A stretch of 64,000 nucleotides of DNA from Paracoccus sigandri (GTDB taxonomy: Bacteria > Pseudomonadota > Alphaproteobacteria > Rhodobacterales > Rhodobacteraceae), in the NCBI RefSeq assembly GCF_003709565.1, contig NZ_QNRC01000022.1, positions 1 to 64,000 of the forward strand. Direction: 5' to 3'. Made by a program: the position numbers and the translations under genes. Shown here piece by piece: positions 59,536 to 64,000 of the stretch. The notes below the pieces were generated by a model that was given only the letters and a program-made list of their open reading frames with translations, did not search any database and was not told where the DNA came from. Numbering within the stretch: the stretch's first letter is position 1; each line of letters opens with the position of its first letter.

Positions 59536-60205
59536 GGCTGCTCCCTTGTTGCGACACTCTGCGGCGATGCTGCAGGGTCGGCAGATTGTGTATAATTCTG
59601 CTATCATAAAAATATAAATAATCAACTGGAATATTATTGCAGGGCCTCGCAGAGCCCATCGCCATGCGTTTCCGCTTCATGCCACGCGACAGATGCAACG
59701 GCGTCAGCCTTTTTCCCGGGGACGTGCGGGGACCGACGACTGCAAGGTGCTGAGCGGAATCTTCACCCCCTTGTCCAGCATCCTGCCGCGGCCCGGCGGC
59801 CCAGCACCCGGATCGGCGTTGATCCTTCTCCGGCCCAGAGAGCGCCCAGTCGATGAAGGCTTGTCCGTGGCGCGAGACACAAGACCCCCGATCCGGCTAT
59901 TGGTGATCTTGTCCGCCCAAGCCGGTATTTGGCGTGCGTGCCCACAGGACGCATGCCCCTGCGTCGGCAAGCCGCTCGCCGGGCGCATGATTCGCCAGAT
60001 CCTGCGCTCGTCCGGCTCACCAGTCATCCCGAAGGGACGAAGCCCACGATTCACGTCAGACACACGCAAGAAGTAATGCTATCAATTGTATTTTTACAGC
60101 CACATATTGTATATATTTCTTGCCCAGCCGCCCCAGCCGTGGCAAATCAGGCCCGGCAGGGCGTTCTGGCCCACCGCCCGTTGTGGGCTTGTGCAAGGAG
60201 TTGCG
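59536..60205. other. 670-bp gene-free region with two promoter zones
   Basis: Next to the thiolase start, ATTGTGTATAAT (59585-59596) is a TTGTATA-type site. Before the enoyl-CoA hydratase, ATTGTATTT (60085-60093) and ATTGTATAT (60106-60114) repeat the motif, 21 bp apart. The middle (about 59690-60060) is GC-rich; open frames there, such as 59704-60069 on the minus strand, have no recognised family. Parts (for example GTCATCCCGAAGGGACGAAG at 60023-60042) resemble widespread dispersed intergenic repeats, so it is more likely repeat debris than a gene. Confidence 0.5.
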
Positions 60206-60985
60206 ATGACCGAACCTCTTCGACTGCATCTCGACGCCGCGGTGGGGCGCATCGTCTTTGATCGGCCCCAGGCGCTCAATGCCATCGACCAGGCCACCGC
60301 CCGCGCCTTCGAGGCGGCCGTCGTTCAGGCGCTGGATGCAGGGGTGCGCGTGTTGACGCTGTCAGGCAATGGCCGGGCCTTCATGGCGGGGGGCGACCTT
60401 GCTGCCTTTCGCCGCGTCGAGGACCGCGCCGCCGAGGCCGAGGCGATCATCGCGCCGATGAACCGCGCCCTGGCCCGCCTGGCCGAATCGGATGCGCTGA
60501 CCGTCGCGCTTCTGCATGGGCCGGTCGCGGGCGCGGGCCTGTCTCTGGCACTGGCGGCCGACCTTGCCCTGGCGGCCGAATCGGCGGTCCTGAGCTTTGC
60601 CTATCTGAAGATCGGCGCTCCGGCGGATTGTGGCATCAGCTGGAACCTGCCGCGCATCGTCGGGCTGCGCCGCGCCGCCTGGATCGCCTTTGAAGGCAGC
60701 ACCGTGCCGGCCGGCCAGGCGCTGGACTGGGGCCTGGTGAACCGCGTCGTCCCCGACGTCGCGCTGCAAGACGAAGGCGCAGGGCTGGCGGCGCGCCTGG
60801 CCGGGCTTGCCCCGGGCGCCGCAGCCGCGCTGAAGCATCTGCTGCGCGACAGTTTCGGCCGGGATTACGCCACGACGCTGAAGGCCGAGAAGCAGGCCTT
60901 CAAGACCTGCGCCGCATCCGCGGATTTCGCCGAGGCGCTTTCGGCCTTTTTCGACAAACGGCCGGCCCGGTTCACCGGCAAATAA
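60206..60985 (+). CDS. Enoyl-CoA hydratase/isomerase family protein
   Basis: 259 aa crotonase. FDRPQALNAIDQATARAFEA at the start, GRAFMAGGDLAAFR near 55 and HGPVAGAGLSLALAADLALA near 105 with the oxyanion-hole glycines. The first catalytic Glu position reads AGAGLS and the second IGAPADCGIS, so both classic hydratase Glu residues are replaced; isomerase or another crotonase activity is likely. ATG at 60206 with AAGGAG upstream; the frame is open earlier without a ribosome site. It heads the final beta-oxidation operon. Confidence 0.87.
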   Translation: MTEPLRLHLDAAVGRIVFDRPQALNAIDQATARAFEAAVVQALDAGVRVLTLSGNGRAFMAGGDLAAFRRVEDRAAEAEAIIAPMNRALARLAESDALTVALLHGPVAGAGLSLALAADLALAAESAVLSFAYLKIGAPADCGISWNLPRIVGLRRAAWIAFEGSTVPAGQALDWGLVNRVVPDVALQDEGAGLAARLAGLAPGAAAALKHLLRDSFGRDYATTLKAEKQAFKTCAASADFAEALSAFFDKRPARFTGK

Positions 60986-60998
60986 GGGGGAAACAGAC

Positions 60999-63287
60999 AT
61001 GACCAAGATGATGGCCAGCCAGACCTTCTGGGCCGAGATGCCGCGGGACATCGCCTGCGTTGCGGTGATCGGCGCCGGGGCGATGGGGGGCGGCATCGCC
61101 GCGCAATTCGCCAATGCCGGGCTGAAGGTCATATTGCTGGACGTGCCCGGACCCGAGGGCGCGGCGCCGGACGCCCCCGCCCGCGCGGGGCTGGAGCGAC
61201 AGGTCAGGATCCAGGGCTTCATGGGCCCGACCGGTCCGGGCCGCGTCGTCACCGGCAATGTCCTCCGCGACCTGCCGCTTGTGGCCGAGGCCGACTGGAT
61301 CGTCGAGGCGGTGGCCGAGCGGCTGGACGTCAAGCGCGACCTTTACGCGCGCATCGAGGCGCTGCGCAAACCGGGTTCGATCGTGTCCTCGAACACCTCG
61401 ACGCTGCTGCATGCGCAACTGGTCGAGGGCATGTCCGACGCCTTTCGCCGCGACTTCCTGATCACGCATTTCTTCAATCCGCCCCGGCTGATGCCGCTGC
61501 TCGAGATCGTCTCGACCCCCGAGACCGACCCGGCGCTGCTGGACCGCGCGCGGCGGGCGGCGCAGCAGGTGCTGGGCAAGACCGTCATTGACTGCCGCGA
61601 CACGCCCGGCTTCGTGGCCAATCGCATCGGCTGCTTCTGGATGGCCGCGGCAGCGCTGTTGGCGCGCGAACACCGCCTGACCGTGGAAGAGGCGGATGCC
61701 GTCCATCAGGCCATGGGAGTGCCGCGCACCGGCGTCTTCGGGCTTTTCGATCTGATTGGGATCGACCTGGTGCCGCAGGTCTGGCGCAGCTTGGTCGATG
61801 GGCTGCCGGCGACGGACCGCTTCCACCGCTATGACATCGCCGCCGATCCGATGTTCCGCACGCTGGTCGAACAGGGCCGCTTCGGCCGCAAGTCGGGCGG
61901 CGGCTTCTTTCGCAAGACCCAGGCGGGGCTGCAGGCCAGCGACCTTGCAAGCGGCGACTGGCGCCCCGCTGCGCCCGTCGCGCCGGGCGACCTGCCGGGA
62001 GGCGGCAAGGACCTGGCCGCGCTGCTGGCCGATCCGGGCCGGCATGGCGGCTATGCCCGCGCGGTGCTGGGCGAGGTGGTGGCCTATGCCACCGATCACG
62101 CCCCGGAAATCGCCGCCGACCCGTCGGATGTCGATGCCGGCATGCAGCTGGGCTATGCTTGGCGGCGGGGCCCCTTCGTGCTGGCCGACAGGTGGGGGCC
62201 GGAACGGGTGACGGCGCATCTGGAGTCGACCGGCCTGCCGGTTCCCGCCCTGCTGGCCCGCGCGGCCAAGGCGGGCGGCTTCTATCGGGACGGGCATTTC
62301 CTGGCCGCTCCTGCCGCGGGCGCGGGGCGGGAGGTGCCGCTGACGGCCGCAGGGCTGCGGGCGCAGGGCTGGATCCTCCTCGGCAACGATTCGGCTTCGC
62401 TGCTGGATGCGGGGGACGGCATCGGCCTGTTGCAGATCCACACCAAGATGAACAGCCTGCACCCCGAGGTGCTGGACGTGATCGAAGAGACGCTGCCGCT
62501 GCTGGGCGCGCGATTGCATGGGCTGGTGATCGGCAATGACGATCCGCGCGCCTTTTCGGCCGGGGCGGACCTGCGCTTCATCCTGTCGCTGATCGAGGGC
62601 GGGCGCCGCGCCGACATGGAAGCCTTCATCGACCGCGGTCAGCGCCTGTTCCTGGGCCTGCGCCACGCGCCGGCGCCGGTCATCGCCGCGGTCCACGGCT
62701 TTGCGCTCGGCGGCGGATGCGAACTGGCGCTGCACGCCGACCGGATCGTCGCCCATGCCGAGGCGCATATGGGCCTGCCCGAGGTGCTGGTCGGCCTGAT
62801 TCCGGCCTGGGGCGGCTGCACCAGCCTGCTGGCGCGCGGATTGCAGGCCGGGCTGGCCCCCGACGAGGCGGCGCGGCGTGCGGCGGCGACGATCTTCTCG
62901 GCATCGCAATCCGGCTCGGCCGAAGAGGCGCTGGCGGCGGGCATCCTGCTGCCGCAGGACCGGCTGGTGATGAATCGCGACTTGCTGCTGGCTACCGCCT
63001 GCCGCATGGCGGCCGAGATGGCCGCGCAGGGCTATGCCCCGCCGGCCGGGCTGGCGGTGACGCCGCCGGACGGGCTGGATCTTTCCGAACTGGCCGGCGA
63101 GGGCTCGGATTACGACCGCCATGTGTTGCGGGGCCTGGCCCGTGTCCTGGGCGGCGGCGGCGGCGGCCGCAGCGACGCCGAGAACATGGCGATCGAGCGG
63201 CAGGTGCTGTTCGACCTGATCGACCGGCCCGAGACGCGGCAGCGGATGGAACACATGCTCGGGACCGGCAAGCCGCTGCGGAACTGA
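60999..63287 (+). CDS. Bifunctional 3-hydroxyacyl-CoA dehydrogenase/enoyl-CoA hydratase
   Basis: 762 aa. NAD-binding 3-hydroxyacyl-CoA dehydrogenase domain first (VIGAGAMGGGIAAQFANAGL near 23, HFFNPPRLMPLLEIV with the catalytic His near 155). A 3HCDH C-terminal domain follows (DTPGFVANRIGCFW). The crotonase domain lies at about residues 475-760 (DPRAFSAGADLRFI, HGFALGGGCELALHADRIVA). This domain order is the reverse of FadB/FadJ and common in alphaproteobacteria. It hydrates enoyl-CoA and oxidises the hydroxyacyl-CoA. It lies 13 nt after the hydratase gene and just before etfB. Confidence 0.9.
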   Translation: MTKMMASQTFWAEMPRDIACVAVIGAGAMGGGIAAQFANAGLKVILLDVPGPEGAAPDAPARAGLERQVRIQGFMGPTGPGRVVTGNVLRDLPLVAEADWIVEAVAERLDVKRDLYARIEALRKPGSIVSSNTSTLLHAQLVEGMSDAFRRDFLITHFFNPPRLMPLLEIVSTPETDPALLDRARRAAQQVLGKTVIDCRDTPGFVANRIGCFWMAAAALLAREHRLTVEEADAVHQAMGVPRTGVFGLFDLIGIDLVPQVWRSLVDGLPATDRFHRYDIAADPMFRTLVEQGRFGRKSGGGFFRKTQAGLQASDLASGDWRPAAPVAPGDLPGGGKDLAALLADPGRHGGYARAVLGEVVAYATDHAPEIAADPSDVDAGMQLGYAWRRGPFVLADRWGPERVTAHLESTGLPVPALLARAAKAGGFYRDGHFLAAPAAGAGREVPLTAAGLRAQGWILLGNDSASLLDAGDGIGLLQIHTKMNSLHPEVLDVIEETLPLLGARLHGLVIGNDDPRAFSAGADLRFILSLIEGGRRADMEAFIDRGQRLFLGLRHAPAPVIAAVHGFALGGGCELALHADRIVAHAEAHMGLPEVLVGLIPAWGGCTSLLARGLQAGLAPDEAARRAAATIFSASQSGSAEEALAAGILLPQDRLVMNRDLLLATACRMAAEMAAQGYAPPAGLAVTPPDGLDLSELAGEGSDYDRHVLRGLARVLGGGGGGRSDAENMAIERQVLFDLIDRPETRQRMEHMLGTGKPLRN

Positions 63288-63321
63288 TCCGCGACGGATG
63301 CGAAAAAGGAAAGGATGAAAG

Positions 63322-64000
63322 ATGAAAGTCCTCGTGCCAGTGAAGCGCGTAATCGACTACAACGTAAAGGCCCGCGTGAAGGCGGACGGGACGGGTGTCG
63401 ATCTGGCGAACGTCAAGATGTCGATGAACCCCTTCGACGAGATCGCGGTCGAAGAGGCGATCCGGCTGAAGGAGAGGGGCGTGGCCTCCGAGGTCATCGC
63501 CGTTTCTATCGGCGTCAAGCAGGCGCAGGAAACGCTGCGCACGGCCTTGGCCATGGGCGCCGACCGGGCGATCCTGGTGGTGGCCGCCGAGGACGTGCAG
63601 AGCGACATCGAACCGCTGGCCGTGGCCAAGATCCTTGCCGCCGTGGCCAAGGCCGAAGGCACCGAGTTCATCATCGCCGGCAAGCAGGCGATCGACAACG
63701 ACATGAACGCCACCGGCCAGATGCTGGCGGCGCTGCTCGGCTGGGCGCAGGCGACCTTCGCCAGCAAGGTGGAGATCGAGGTCGGCAAGGCCAAGGTCAC
63801 CCGCGAGGTCGACGGCGGGCTGCAGACCATCGAGGTGCCGCTGCCGGCGGTGGTCACCGCCGACTTGCGCCTGAACGAGCCGCGCTACGCGAGCCTGCCG
63901 AACATCATGAAGGCCAAGAAGAAGCCGCTCGCTGAGAAGACCGCGGGCGATTACGGCGTCGACGTCGCGTCGCGGCTCGAGGTGGTCTCGGTGCGCGAGC
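63322..64000 (+). CDS. etfB: Electron transfer flavoprotein beta subunit (3' end beyond window)
   Basis: 226 codons are visible without a stop; the family is about 250 residues, so some 25 are cut off at the right edge. [20 protein letters not shown] at the start, [20 protein letters not shown] near 33, GADRAILV near 88, [20 protein letters not shown] near 122 and [20 protein letters not shown] near 192 are diagnostic of EtfB. With EtfA it would take electrons from the acyl-CoA dehydrogenase (27149) to the ETF-quinone oxidoreductase. Start ATG at 63322 follows AAAGGAAAGG; etfA is expected just outside the window. Confidence 0.95.
   Translation, partial: MKVLVPVKRVIDYNVKARVKADGTGVDLANVKMSMNPFDEIAVEEAIRLKERGVASEVIAVSIGVKQAQETLRTALAMGADRAILVVAAEDVQSDIEPLAVAKILAAVAKAEGTEFIIAGKQAIDNDMNATGQMLAALLGWAQATFASKVEIEVGKAKVTREVDGGLQTIEVPLPAVVTADLRLNEPRYASLPNIMKAKKKPLAEKTAGDYGVDVASRLEVVSVRE

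Noticed and set aside
59704..60069. Minus-strand frame of 121 codons as a gene
   Set aside because: No ribosome site, no recognisable fold, Arg/Gly/Pro-rich, and overlapping open frames on the other strand; the sequence looks like intergenic repeat.

Overview
The window is GC-rich DNA from an alphaproteobacterium, most likely a Rhodobacteraceae member of the Paracoccus type. This placement is inferred from base composition, dense 1-4 nt gene overlaps and the gene families present; no rRNA or other taxonomic marker lies in the window. Almost all of the 64 kb is one catabolic island organised around CoA thioesters and Rieske oxygenases. No tRNA, rRNA or CRISPR array was seen.

Layout. The left edge (1-4420) holds a C-terminal scrap of a substrate-binding protein (SBP), a small minus-strand unit (SBP, SDR, EthD) and a graveyard of three broken insertion sequences (IS21, IS5-like and IS110 families). 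From 4553 to 12438 come an old-yellow-enzyme oxidoreductase with its own SBP, a ferredoxin reductase and a branched-chain-type ABC transporter (livFGMH). From 12650 to 19612 runs a plus-strand operon: SBP, GMC alcohol dehydrogenase, ketosteroid-dehydrogenase-like flavoprotein, two VOC proteins, aldo/keto reductase and SDR. From 19632 to 28721 lie an acyl-CoA ligase with two hotdog hydratase subunits and a thioesterase, a BaiE-like SnoaL protein with a VOC protein, a 2-oxoacid dehydrogenase E1alpha/E1beta/E2 set, an acyl-CoA dehydrogenase and a Rieske ferredoxin. From 28734 to 36740 a long minus-strand operon encodes a second ABC transporter, its SBP, a CoA ligase, a [2Fe-2S] ferredoxin and a VOC protein. 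At 37045 sits the only transcription regulator of the window, a GntR/FCD protein. It is followed by a Rieske oxygenase operon (37860-43802), the E3 gene (43849-45288), two facing operons with SDRs, ThuA-like proteins, a CoA ligase, a second Rieske oxygenase, a MaoC hydratase and an alpha/beta hydrolase (45470-53833), a class III CoA-transferase with an OB-fold/thiolase pair (53987-56823), a porin, a thiolase, and finally enoyl-CoA hydratase, a bifunctional beta-oxidation protein and etfB, which runs off the right edge.

How it works together (inference). A porin and two ABC transporters served by several SBPs take up one or more related acids. Ligases or a CoA-transferase make the CoA esters. 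Rieske oxygenases fed by two ferredoxins and one reductase, plus flavin, GMC, SDR and AKR enzymes, oxidise the ring system. MaoC hydratases, an OB-fold/thiolase aldolase-like pair, a ThDP dehydrogenase complex and beta-oxidation enzymes degrade the carbon skeleton. The set overlaps in family membership with bacterial steroid side-chain and bile-acid (bai) genes, but no ring-cleaving extradiol dioxygenase is evident, so the substrate is unknown; an alicyclic, terpenoid-like or steroid-like acid is a reasonable guess.

The most striking non-coding signal is a TTG(T/C)ATAC-type motif, once as the perfect palindrome TTGTATACAA, in nearly every promoter region of the island. It is a good candidate for the operator of the GntR protein and would make the scattered operons one regulon.
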